DNA from: UBA4923 sp964486135
GTDB taxonomy: Bacteria; Bacillota; Clostridia; Saccharofermentanales; DTU023
Reading direction: 5' to 3'
Assembly: GCA_964486135.1 (NCBI GenBank)
Contig: CAZAKT010000024.1
Span: forward strand, 1 to 22,367
DNA length: 22,367 bases
The position numbers were made by a program, and so were the translations under genes. A model generated the notes under the pieces. The model was not told the origin of the DNA. It saw only the letters and a program-made list of their open reading frames with translations, and did no database searches. Below are positions 1 through 6,759 of this stretch, piece by piece; within the stretch, counting starts at the first letter, position 1, and every line of letters begins with the position of its first letter.

Positions 1-91
1 AGGGTTGTCCGAGCTGGCTGAAGGAGCGCGACTGGAAATCGCGTGTACCCGTAACTGGGTATCGAGAGTTCGAATCTCTTGCCCTCCGCCA
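1..91 (+). tRNA. tRNA-Ser (anticodon GGA), 5' end cut by the window
   Basis: This is a class II tRNA with a long variable arm. The anticodon loop around position 35 carries GGA, which reads UCC/UCU serine codons. The T-arm has the usual GTTCGAATC core at about 68-76. The acceptor 3' strand GCCCTCC, a discriminator G and an encoded CCA finish at 91. Pairing of GCCCTCC requires GGAGGGT at the 5' end, but the window starts at AGGGT, so two bases lie outside it. An intrinsic terminator follows 20 bases later. Confidence 0.95.
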
Positions 92-111
92 AAGCCTTGC
101 GGCTTACATCC

Positions 112-145
112 TGCCCCAGGACCCAGGTCCCGGGGCATTATTTTT
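112..145 (+). terminator. Intrinsic terminator after tRNA-Ser
   Basis: TGCCCC (112-117) pairs with GGGGCA (132-137), and GGACC (119-123) pairs with GGTCC (126-130), giving an 11-bp stem broken by one A.C mismatch and closed by a 2-base loop. TTATTTTT follows directly. The T-run is on the + strand side only, so this ends the tRNA transcript. It is not a canonical terminator for the convergent minus-strand gene whose stop codon lies 4 bases away. Confidence 0.9.
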
Positions 146-149
146 GGGA

Positions 150-998
150 TCAGATCAGGCAGACGATCAGGCAGAAGACACCGGTTGCCAGGGGGAGGGC
201 CGTATAGTAGAGGCGGCCCAGGGCAGTGCCCGGCTTCTTCCCTTCCGGCAGGAGGGCGGCCAGGAGGATGGCTGGGAGGGTGAAGAGGTAGAGGGTCGGC
301 ATCCAGGCCTTGAAGTAGTTCCCGGTCAAGCCAAGCAGTATGAAGGACACTGCCAGGACCGCGATAAAAAGGAGGGTCCGGGCGCAGGCCCTCCTCGAAA
401 GGAAAACGGTCCTGTGGAAGATAGGGCTTGGCGCCTCCGTCTCCTCCATTGCCATGAAGGCCAGCAGGAGGAAGAGGAGTCCGAACAGCCCGTGTGAAAA
501 CTTGAAATAGAGGGCAACGAAAATTGAGAGGCCTGCCGTGGCCAGGCCTATGGCCAAGCCCGGCAAGGGGGCGATCCGATAATTGCCGGGATTGACGGGT
601 ACGCCGAAGAGGGCCTTCTTGTTGAGTTCCCCTCCGGCGGGGACGGCGTGGGCCACAAGATCCCGGTAACAACCGATGGCCATGGAGATGCCGGCGATCA
701 GGGAGAGGCCCGAGGCGTAGGTAAAGAGCGCGTTCTTTCCCTCAAACCAGACACCCAGCCTCTGGGAGGCCGTGAAGCTGATCAGTTCCGTCGCGAGGGC
801 GGCAGCCAGCAACCTGACAAAGTAGAAAAAATGGTTGGTAGTCCGCCGGGCTCCGCGCGCCGCAAGAAGGGCAAAAAAAGCAAAGGCGAGCTGGCCGCTG
901 ACCTGTGACAGATAGGCTGCCGCGCCTGTCAACCAAGCGGGAAAAAAGATACCTGCTAAATAGAAAAGAGTGAGTAGATAGCCCCCAAGCTTGATCAC
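150..998 (-). CDS. Multi-pass membrane protein, TraX-like
   Basis: This is a very hydrophobic protein of about 282 residues with perhaps eight membrane segments, and it is the only minus-strand gene. The N-terminal third (hydrophobic segment, then GQLAFAFFALLAARG, then a basic stretch and RLLAAALATELI) resembles chromosomal TraX-family proteins of Bacillota. TraX itself is known for N-acetylating F-type pilin, but these chromosomal relatives have no settled role. The LIDHIG-like motif usual near the TraX N-terminus is not visible; the matching place reads LAGIFF. GTG at 998 is chosen because GAGG lies six bases upstream. A TTG at 1010 is also possible but has only one base between AAGGTG and the start. 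No conjugation genes are nearby. The family assignment is by eye and tentative; the coding call is firmer, because the hydrophobic pattern is clear and nothing competes on the other strand. Confidence 0.6.
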   Translation of the reverse strand: MIKLGGYLLTLFYLAGIFFPAWLTGAAAYLSQVSGQLAFAFFALLAARGARRTTNHFFYFVRLLAAALATELISFTASQRLGVWFEGKNALFTYASGLSLIAGISMAIGCYRDLVAHAVPAGGELNKKALFGVPVNPGNYRIAPLPGLAIGLATAGLSIFVALYFKFSHGLFGLLFLLLAFMAMEETEAPSPIFHRTVFLSRRACARTLLFIAVLAVSFILLGLTGNYFKAWMPTLYLFTLPAILLAALLPEGKKPGTALGRLYYTALPLATGVFCLIVCLI

Positions 999-1081
999 AA
1001 AACGCCTCAAACACCTTAAAAAACGGATAAATGCAAGAAGACAGATCGCGTCTTTTGTATACCCGCGCGACTAAAAAAACC

Positions 1082-1110
1082 TTGCTCCTGCCCGCGAACT
1101 ATTGTATCAT
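1082..1110 (+). promoter_or_regulatory. Sigma-70/A-type promoter for mreB
   Basis: TTGCTC (1082-1087), a 17-base spacer and TATCAT (1105-1110). Transcription would begin near 1117 and give an mreB leader of about 120 bases. It lies in the gap between the minus-strand membrane protein and mreB. Confidence 0.5.
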
Positions 1111-1121
1111 GGCACCGTTAG

Positions 1122-1167
1122 CCGGACAATCCGGGCGTGGCAGTAGAGCCCGGAACGCTTGTTCCGG
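1122..1167 (+). promoter_or_regulatory. Three overlapping hairpins in the mreB leader
   Basis: CCGGA (1122-1126) pairs with TCCGG (1130-1134). TCCGGGC (1130-1136) pairs with GCCCGGA (1148-1154). CCGGAAC (1150-1156) pairs with GTTCCGG (1161-1167) across a GCTT loop. Neighbouring stems share bases, so the middle stem excludes both outer ones. No T-run follows, so this is not a standard terminator. The pairing is seen directly; any regulatory role is inference. Confidence 0.4.
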
Positions 1168-1235
1168 AGCAGCACAGGTCATTTCCCCGAGTACTTTCGG
1201 CGCTTCATCAGATTTTATTTTGGTCGGTATATTAC

Positions 1236-2246
1236 ATGGGTCTTGGACTGAATATAGGCATTGATCTGGGAACGGCAACCGTTCTTATTTATGTTGAGGG
1301 GCGGGGGGTTGTCCTCCGCGAACCTTCTGTTGTCGCGGTAAACACAAGGACGGGTCGTGTCCTGGCCGTGGGGGAGCGGGCCAGCCTCATGCTGGGCCGG
1401 ACGCCTGACATCGTCAAGGCGGTCCGCCCGCTTCGCGAAGGTGTCATCTCCGATTTCCAGGTCACGGAGATCATGCTGAAAGAGTTTATCAACCGGGTCA
1501 ATACGGGTCTGCTTGTCCGCTATTTCAAGCCGACCATCGTGGTGTCGGTACCGGGCATCATTACCCCGGTTGAGCAAAAAGCTGTGGAGGATGCCTGCCG
1601 CCACGCGGGGGCACGCGAGGTCTTCCTGATCCGGGAACCCATTGCCTCGGCCATCGGGGCCGGCATTGACATCACCCAGGCCTCCGGCAGCATGGTCATC
1701 GATATCGGGGGCGGGACGACGGATATCGCGGTCATTTCGCTTTGCCGGCCGGTTGTGGATACCTCAACCAAGGTGGCCGGGGACAAGTTCGATGAAGCCA
1801 TCATCCGCTATATCCGGCGCAAGCATAATGTCCTGATTGGCGAACTGACGGCTGAGGAGCTGAAGATCAATATCGGCTGCGCCTATCCGCGGGAGGAAGA
1901 GCTTACCATGGAGGTCCGGGGCCGTAACATCATCTCCGGTATGCCCGCTATCCTGACCATCAGCTCGACCGAGATGCTGGAGGCTCTGGAAGAACCGGTC
2001 AGCGCCATCTTTGAGGCCATCCATTCCGTCCTCGAACAGACCCCCCCTGAACTCATGGCCGACCTGAGCCAGCGCGGCATCGTCATGACCGGCGGGGGTT
2101 CCCTCCTTTACGGCCTGGACAGGATGTTGGCCACCCGGGTGGGGATCGAGGTTATCGTGGCGGAAGACCCGGTCTCCTGTGTAGCTGTCGGTACGGGCAT
2201 CGCCCTCAATATAATGGACCGCTTTGGCGACATCGCGGGACTTTGA
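1236..2246 (+). CDS. mreB: Rod shape-determining actin homologue MreB/Mbl
   Basis: This is a bacterial actin that polymerises under the membrane and directs sidewall peptidoglycan synthesis. Of its 336 residues, phosphate-1 loop GIDLGTAT lies at 8-15, REPIASAIGAG at 133-143, phosphate-2 loop VIDIGGGTTDIAVIS at 154-168, and the adenosine motif GIVMTGGGSLLYGLD at 281-295. The length is normal for the family. The frame stays open upstream to a GTG at 1137, but the ATG at 1236 gives the MGLG-type N-terminus typical of clostridial Mbl/MreB, so the 33 codons before it are most likely leader. The ribosome binding site is weak. mreC and mreD are absent, which suits a stand-alone Mbl-type paralogue rather than the division-cluster mreBCD copy. 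MreB and Mbl cannot be told apart here. Confidence 0.92.
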   Translation: MGLGLNIGIDLGTATVLIYVEGRGVVLREPSVVAVNTRTGRVLAVGERASLMLGRTPDIVKAVRPLREGVISDFQVTEIMLKEFINRVNTGLLVRYFKPTIVVSVPGIITPVEQKAVEDACRHAGAREVFLIREPIASAIGAGIDITQASGSMVIDIGGGTTDIAVISLCRPVVDTSTKVAGDKFDEAIIRYIRRKHNVLIGELTAEELKINIGCAYPREEELTMEVRGRNIISGMPAILTISSTEMLEALEEPVSAIFEAIHSVLEQTPPELMADLSQRGIVMTGGGSLLYGLDRMLATRVGIEVIVAEDPVSCVAVGTGIALNIMDRFGDIAGL

Positions 2247-2257
2247 CGGACCGGCTG

Positions 2258-2286
2258 TTGACGGGCCGCGACAAGATGTTTATACT
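2258..2286 (+). promoter_or_regulatory. Near-consensus promoter for rho
   Basis: TTGACG (2258-2263), an exact 17-base spacer and TATACT (2281-2286), five of six matches in each box. It begins 11 bases after the mreB stop. Transcription from about 2293 leaves a leader of roughly 178 bases before rho. Confidence 0.75.
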
Positions 2287-2412
2287 GGCGCTGATCCCCC
2301 TTGAAAGCTTATTCGCAACACCGTTAGAAACAACGACGACGCTCCAAGGATTATGACCGGCATTCGATTCCGATTTCCCTGGTGGAAGCAAAAAAGAAAG
2401 ATAACCGCTTAT

Positions 2413-2454
2413 GCCGGTGCCCGTCTGTGCGCCAGACTGCCGGCGGGACAGACG
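2413..2454 (+). promoter_or_regulatory. Alternative hairpins just upstream of rho
   Basis: GCCGG (2413-2417) pairs with CCGGC (2440-2444), enclosing GTCTG (2423-2427) paired with CAGAC (2433-2437). Alternatively CGTCTGT (2422-2428) pairs with ACAGACG (2448-2454), which breaks the first fold. The second form ends seven bases before GAGGAAAG, the rho ribosome binding site at 2461. Rho genes are often autoregulated through their leaders, so this may be a control element, but only the pairing is visible. Confidence 0.4.
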
Positions 2455-2470
2455 CAAGAAGAGGAAAGCT

Positions 2471-4153
2471 ATGACACAACCTGATTTCCGCGGGAAAACC
2501 AAAAAAGACCTTTCAGCCATTGCCCATATTTCGGGCCTTCTGACACCGGCTGATACCAGCCGGATGACCAAGCAGCAGCTCATCGATTTTCTGACCCGCA
2601 TGGCTGAAGAATCATCGATCAGCGAGCTGGAGGAGTCGGAGGCTGTCGAGGAGCGGACTGAAACCGTCAAAGAGGCGGAGGCGCCCACGCCCGCCGGGCA
2701 GGTGGATGAATCTGAAGAGGGCGAAGGGGATCCCAAGGCGGACGGGGAAAAGAAGACGGATAAAAAAACCAAAACAAGCGTCAGGAAAACGACTGTCCGA
2801 AAAGGGGGGAAGGCGGCCGCCAAGAAGGACCAGGCCCAGCCCAGGGAGGAGAGGGTCGAAGCTGAGGGACAGCTTGAGGCGGAATCCCTTGAAGATGAAA
2901 GCGGCCAGGACCCGGAATCAGCTGAAGATGACAAGCAGGCGGAAAAACCCAAGGAATTCGTTACGGGGGTTCTTGAGGTCATGCCGGAGGGATATGGTTT
3001 TCTCCGTATAGAGAACTATATCCAGAGTAGCCGAGATATCTACGTGCCACCCCAGTACATCCGGCGTTTCAATCTCCGCACCGGCGACCTGGTGAATGGA
3101 CCGGTCCGCCAGCAGCGGGATAATGACCGCTATCGGGCCCTTTACTATATTCGCGAGGTCAACGGCCAGGCTCCGGAGAAAATGATGCGCCGGCCTCATT
3201 TCGACCGGCTCACCCCCATCTATCCGAAGGAGCGCTACAATCTGGAGACGGTGCGTGAGGAACTGTCAACCCGGGTCATCGACCTGATCTGCCCCATCGG
3301 CAAGGGACAGCGCGGTATGATCGTTTCCCCCCCCAAGGCCGGAAAAACTATTCTCCTTCAGAAGATCGCCAACGCGATCACGGTCAATAGCCCTGACGCC
3401 AAACTGATCGTCCTCCTCATCGATGAGAGGCCGGAGGAAGTGACCGATATGCAGCGGTCGATCGAGGGGGAGGTGGTCTACTCCACCTTCGACAAGACAC
3501 CGGAAAACCATGTTCGGATCACGGAACTTGTCCTGGAAAGGGCCATGCGCCTGGTTGAGCTGGGGCACGATGTGGTAATCCTCCTCGACAGCGTCACCCG
3601 GATGGGCCGGGCCTACAACCTGACCATCAATCCGACAGGCCGGACCCTCTCCGGCGGTCTCGATCCCGGCGCCCTCTACGGGCCCAAGCGTTTCTTTGGG
3701 GCGGCCCGTAATATCGAAAACGGGGGCAGCCTGACCATCATCGCCACCGCCTTGATTGAGACAGGATCGCGTATGGATGAGGTGATTTTTGAAGAGTTCA
3801 AGGGGACCGGCAATATGGAGGTCATCCTTGACCGCAAGCTGGCCGACAAGCGTATCTTCCCTGCCATCGATATCACCCGGTCCGGTACCCGTCGCGAGGA
3901 ACTTCTCCTGTCCGACCGCGAACTTGACGCCATCTGGCTCCTGCGCAAGACCTTCTCCCAGCTGGAGACGGCAGCCGTAACGGAAACCATGTTGAACCTC
4001 CTCATGAAGACAAGGAACAACGAGCAGTTTATCGCCTCCATCAACGTGTCCATGACGGACAAGTCACTCTTTGATGCCATGCGGGGCGGTATGCCCAAGC
4101 GTGATAATGGGGCGGGCGGCAACACGGCTACCCGTAATGGGTACAGTGGTTAA
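2471..4153 (+). CDS. rho: Transcription termination factor Rho with long charged insert
   Basis: This is an RNA-dependent hexameric helicase that ends transcription and limits antisense RNA. It has 560 residues against about 420 in compact Rho proteins. Residues 1-46 form the helical Rho N-domain. About 47-160 is a low-complexity insert, acidic at both ends with a Lys/Arg-rich centre (97-120). An OB-fold RNA-binding domain covers about 163-250, then the ATPase: Walker A SPPKAGKT (286-293), Walker B DVVILLD (367-373), Q-loop/R-loop region LSGGLDPGALYGPKRFFGA (393-411). ATG 2471 is chosen because GAGGAAAG precedes it at the right distance; an in-frame ATG at 2411 lies in the hairpin region without such a site. 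The nearest gene downstream starts two bases after the stop. Similar inserts occur in Rho of high-GC Gram-positives and some Clostridia. Confidence 0.96.
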   Translation: MTQPDFRGKTKKDLSAIAHISGLLTPADTSRMTKQQLIDFLTRMAEESSISELEESEAVEERTETVKEAEAPTPAGQVDESEEGEGDPKADGEKKTDKKTKTSVRKTTVRKGGKAAAKKDQAQPREERVEAEGQLEAESLEDESGQDPESAEDDKQAEKPKEFVTGVLEVMPEGYGFLRIENYIQSSRDIYVPPQYIRRFNLRTGDLVNGPVRQQRDNDRYRALYYIREVNGQAPEKMMRRPHFDRLTPIYPKERYNLETVREELSTRVIDLICPIGKGQRGMIVSPPKAGKTILLQKIANAITVNSPDAKLIVLLIDERPEEVTDMQRSIEGEVVYSTFDKTPENHVRITELVLERAMRLVELGHDVVILLDSVTRMGRAYNLTINPTGRTLSGGLDPGALYGPKRFFGAARNIENGGSLTIIATALIETGSRMDEVIFEEFKGTGNMEVILDRKLADKRIFPAIDITRSGTRREELLLSDRELDAIWLLRKTFSQLETAAVTETMLNLLMKTRNNEQFIASINVSMTDKSLFDAMRGGMPKRDNGAGGNTATRNGYSG

Positions 4154-4155
4154 CT

Positions 4156-5208
4156 ATGACAATTGATCTGCTTTCTTTCCTAAGAGAGGTCTCTTCCAAC
4201 CCCCTTCTGGCGGTCACTGTCCTCCTGACCCTTGGTGTCATCCTGGTCAACGGCTGGACGGATGCCCCCAACGCGATCGCGACTGCTGTGTCGACCCGGG
4301 CCATCTCCATCCGGGCCGCCATCGGCCTGGCCTCCGTCATGAACTTCCTCGGGGTATTCATCATGACCCTGGTCAACGCGACGGTGGCTGAAACCATTTT
4401 TAAAATGGTCGATTTCGGCCAGGACGCGCACGCCAGTATTGTCGGTCTTTGCGCCGCCATGTTTGCCATCGTGGTCTGGGCGACCGCCGCCTCCCGGCTG
4501 GGTATCCCCACCAGTGAGAGCCATGCCCTGATCGCTGGACTTTCCGGCGCCGCCATCGCCCTCCACAACAGCTTCGCTGGTATCAACGGGTCGGAATGGA
4601 TCAAGGTGCTCTATGGTCTCCTCCTCTCCTCCGTCCTGGGTTTTCTATCGGGTTTCCTGACCACCCGGATCCTGACCTGGGCCTTTGCCAACCGTGACAG
4701 GCGGAATACGGCGGCAGGCTTTCGAAAGGCCCAGATCGGTGCCGCAGCTGGTATGGCCTTTATGCATGGGGCCCAGGACGGCCAGAAATTCATGGCGGTC
4801 TTCATGCTGGGAATCTTCCTCAACCGGGGAAACACGACTGTCCAGTCCTTTGTGGTTCCGATCTGGATGATGGTCATCAGCTCCCTGATCATGGCGGTGG
4901 GAACCTCAATCGGTGGATATCGGATCATCAAATCGGTCGGCATGGACATGGTCAAACTCGAACCCTATCAAGGCTTTGCGGCGGACCTGGGGGCCAGCGC
5001 CAGCCTGCTGACAGCCCAGCTGCTGGGCCTGCCTGTCAGCACGACCCATACGAAAACAACGGCCATCATCGGAGTCGGGGCCTCGACCCGCCTGTCCTCC
5101 GTCAAGTGGGGCATTGTCGGGGAAATGGTCTGGAGCTGGATCCTGACCTTCCCTGGCTGCGGACTGATAGGCTATGGCATGACTAAACTGTTTACTAGTT
5201 TCTTTTAA
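4156..5208 (+). CDS. pit: PiT-family low-affinity phosphate transporter
   Basis: This is a cation- or proton-coupled inorganic phosphate permease of the plasma membrane, 350 residues and multi-pass. The two inverted family signatures are present: GWTDAPNAIATAVSTRAIS at 33-51, with AFMHGAQDGQKFM as its partner near 197-209. Two further PiT motifs follow the same symmetry: LGIPTSESHALIAG (115-128) and GLPVSTTHTKTT. The start codon is two bases after the rho stop with no strong Shine-Dalgarno, which suggests translational coupling. The next gene encodes the usual DUF47 partner. A Pit/DUF47 pair directly behind rho is not an arrangement I recognise as common; cotranscription from the rho promoter is inference. 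Confidence 0.92.
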   Translation: MTIDLLSFLREVSSNPLLAVTVLLTLGVILVNGWTDAPNAIATAVSTRAISIRAAIGLASVMNFLGVFIMTLVNATVAETIFKMVDFGQDAHASIVGLCAAMFAIVVWATAASRLGIPTSESHALIAGLSGAAIALHNSFAGINGSEWIKVLYGLLLSSVLGFLSGFLTTRILTWAFANRDRRNTAAGFRKAQIGAAAGMAFMHGAQDGQKFMAVFMLGIFLNRGNTTVQSFVVPIWMMVISSLIMAVGTSIGGYRIIKSVGMDMVKLEPYQGFAADLGASASLLTAQLLGLPVSTTHTKTTAIIGVGASTRLSSVKWGIVGEMVWSWILTFPGCGLIGYGMTKLFTSFF

Positions 5209-5221
5209 TTAGGTGGATCAA

Positions 5222-5848
5222 ATGCGCGGAAGAAGAAAAAAGAACAACTATTTTGAACTGCTGAAGGACCTGACCGCTTACACGGAACGGGCGGCCGTCT
5301 ATCTGGCTGACTGCCTGAAGGATTACAGGCCTGAGGATCTTGAGACCTCCCTCAAGGAGATACACGAGATCGAGCACTCAGCCGACCTGGCCCTCCATGC
5401 CCTCAATAAATCGCTGGCACGTGAGTTCATCACGCCCATTGAAAGGCAGGACATCTTCACCCTCGCCAATATGATCGATGACCTCACCGATCTGATCGAG
5501 GACGTCCTCATGCATCTTTATATGCTCAATGTCCGTGAACTTCGCGAGGAGGCCCTGGAGTTCTCCGGGATAATTGTCGACTGTACCGCGGAACTGACGC
5601 AAATCATGAGTGAGTTTGAAAACTTCAGGAAGTCGGATAAGATCAAGCGTCACATCATTGAGGTCAACGACCTGGAGGAAAAAGCTGACGCCATCTATGT
5701 CCGGTCGATCCGCCGGCTTTTTGAGGATGGGGGAGAGCCGCTGGAGGTCCTGGCCTGGTCTGAGATCTTCCGCCGGCTTGAGCGCTGCTGTGACAATTTC
5801 GAGGAAGTCAGCGAGACCATCGAGCATGTTATCATGAAGAACACCTAG
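5222..5848 (+). CDS. DUF47/PhoU-like Pit accessory protein
   Basis: This is a soluble all-helical protein of 208 residues from the DUF47 (PhoU-like) family, whose genes usually sit beside PiT transporters and are thought to modulate phosphate uptake. Visible features are a basic start (MRGRRKKNNYFELL), helices rich in acidic residues such as EIHEIEHSAD and DDLTDLIEDV, and the C-terminal pattern RLERCCDNFEEVSETIEHVI shared across the family. ATG 5222 is preceded by AGGTGG five bases upstream, so it is preferred over the in-frame GTG at 5213, which lies inside that binding site. The gap from pit is 13 bases. The promoter of the next operon lies inside the last codons. Confidence 0.88.
   Translation: MRGRRKKNNYFELLKDLTAYTERAAVYLADCLKDYRPEDLETSLKEIHEIEHSADLALHALNKSLAREFITPIERQDIFTLANMIDDLTDLIEDVLMHLYMLNVRELREEALEFSGIIVDCTAELTQIMSEFENFRKSDKIKRHIIEVNDLEEKADAIYVRSIRRLFEDGGEPLEVLAWSEIFRRLERCCDNFEEVSETIEHVIMKNT
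5827..5835 (+). promoter_or_regulatory. Extended -10 promoter for the thiamine operon
   Basis: TGTTATCAT: a TG at 5827-5828, one base, then TATCAT (5830-5835). No good -35 box lies 17 bases upstream. Transcription would begin near 5842, just before the riboswitch and inside the last codons of the DUF47 gene. Confidence 0.4.
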
Positions 5849-5855
5849 ACCATCA

Positions 5856-5936
5856 AGACAGGGGAGTCGCCCAGGCGGCTGAGAGGACGAAAGTCGACCC
5901 TTGAACCTGATCCGGATCATGCCGGCGGAGGAAGTA
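5856..5936 (+). promoter_or_regulatory. TPP (THI-box) riboswitch
   Basis: The order of conserved blocks matches the TPP aptamer: AGGGGAGTC (5860-5868), CTGAGA (5879-5884), GACCCTTGAACCTGATC (5896-5912), GGATCATGCCGGC (5914-5926) and GGAGGAAGT at the 3' edge. Stem P3a closes on GAC-GAAA-GTC and P5 on CCGG/CCGG. The likely Shine-Dalgarno of the next gene, GGAGG (5927-5931), lies inside the aptamer, and its AGG is predicted to pair with CCT (5906-5908) in P4. Bound TPP would therefore hide the ribosome binding site. There is no room or T-run for a terminator before the start codon, so control is probably translational. Confidence 0.93.
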
Positions 5937-5940
5937 GAAC

Positions 5941-6759
5941 TTGTCTTTATCCAAACGGGAAAAACATAGGAGGGTCAAAGTAGCCGCCAGGATGCTGGCG
6001 CGCAAGCTTCTGCCGCCCCTCCTGCTTATCCTGGCCCTGACCGGGGCCCTCCAGATCCTTTCGGACGCGGGGATCATCCGGCATTTCGTCCTGCCCGCGC
6101 CCCGCCAGGTGGCCGTCTCCCTCATCAGGGATTTCCCCGCCCTGGTCCCCCATATTAAGCACACCCTGAAGATAGCCCTGGGAGGCTACGCCTTGAGCAC
6201 TGCCACGGGGATCCTCTTCGCCCTCCTCATGGACCGCTTCACCCTGCTCTCGGATACCTTTTATCCCTTGATCGTGATCTCCCAGACCATACCAACCCTG
6301 GTGATCACCCCCGTCATCGTCCTCATATTCGGTTACGGGGACTTCGCCCGTCTGTTTGTCGTCATCCTGGTATGTTTTTTCCCGGTGACCATCAGTTCGC
6401 TCCAGGGTTTGCGTGATGTCGATCCGGACCTTTTGCGCATGATGCGGACCATGGGCGCCTCCAGGACAGACGTCCTGCGCCAGGTCAAGATACCGGCCAG
6501 CCTGCCTTCCTTTTTCGCCGGCCTGCGGATATCCTCGACCTACTGTGTCATGGCGGCCGTCCTCGCTGAATGGGCCGGCGGCGGTGACGGGCTGGGGATC
6601 TATATGCTCCGGACCAAGCGCTCCTTCCGCTTTGACGCCATGTTCGCCTCCATCCTGTGGATCATCGTCCTGAGTCTTCTCTTCTATCTGTCGGCCAAGT
6701 TGCTGGAAGACCTGGCCCTGCCCTGGAAAGAAAAAGAGAGGAAGTCGATTAAAGAATGA
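5941..6759 (+). CDS. thiX: ABC transporter permease for a thiamine pyrimidine precursor
   Basis: This is the membrane subunit of a nitrate/taurine/thiamine-precursor class ABC importer, 272 residues with about six membrane segments after a basic N-terminus. The EAA cytoplasmic loop reads GASRTDVLRQVKIPASLP, near 176-193. TTG 5941 is chosen because GGAGG sits nine bases upstream within the riboswitch; an in-frame ATG at 5992 has no usable binding site. It overlaps the next gene by four bases (ATGA). A TPP riboswitch in front and an NMT1/THI5-like binding protein behind mark it as ThiX, which with ThiY and ThiZ imports formylaminopyrimidine or hydroxymethylpyrimidine for thiamine salvage. Which pyrimidine is carried cannot be read from the sequence. 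Confidence 0.88.
   Translation: MSLSKREKHRRVKVAARMLARKLLPPLLLILALTGALQILSDAGIIRHFVLPAPRQVAVSLIRDFPALVPHIKHTLKIALGGYALSTATGILFALLMDRFTLLSDTFYPLIVISQTIPTLVITPVIVLIFGYGDFARLFVVILVCFFPVTISSLQGLRDVDPDLLRMMRTMGASRTDVLRQVKIPASLPSFFAGLRISSTYCVMAAVLAEWAGGGDGLGIYMLRTKRSFRFDAMFASILWIIVLSLLFYLSAKLLEDLALPWKEKERKSIKE

Noticed and set aside
1..145. tRNA-Ser as an integration site for a mobile element
   Set aside because: No integrase and no second copy of the tRNA 3' end were seen; the neighbouring genes look chromosomal.
5..283. Open frame running through tRNA-Ser and its terminator
   Set aside because: It overlaps a structural RNA and a strong terminator, with no ribosome binding site.
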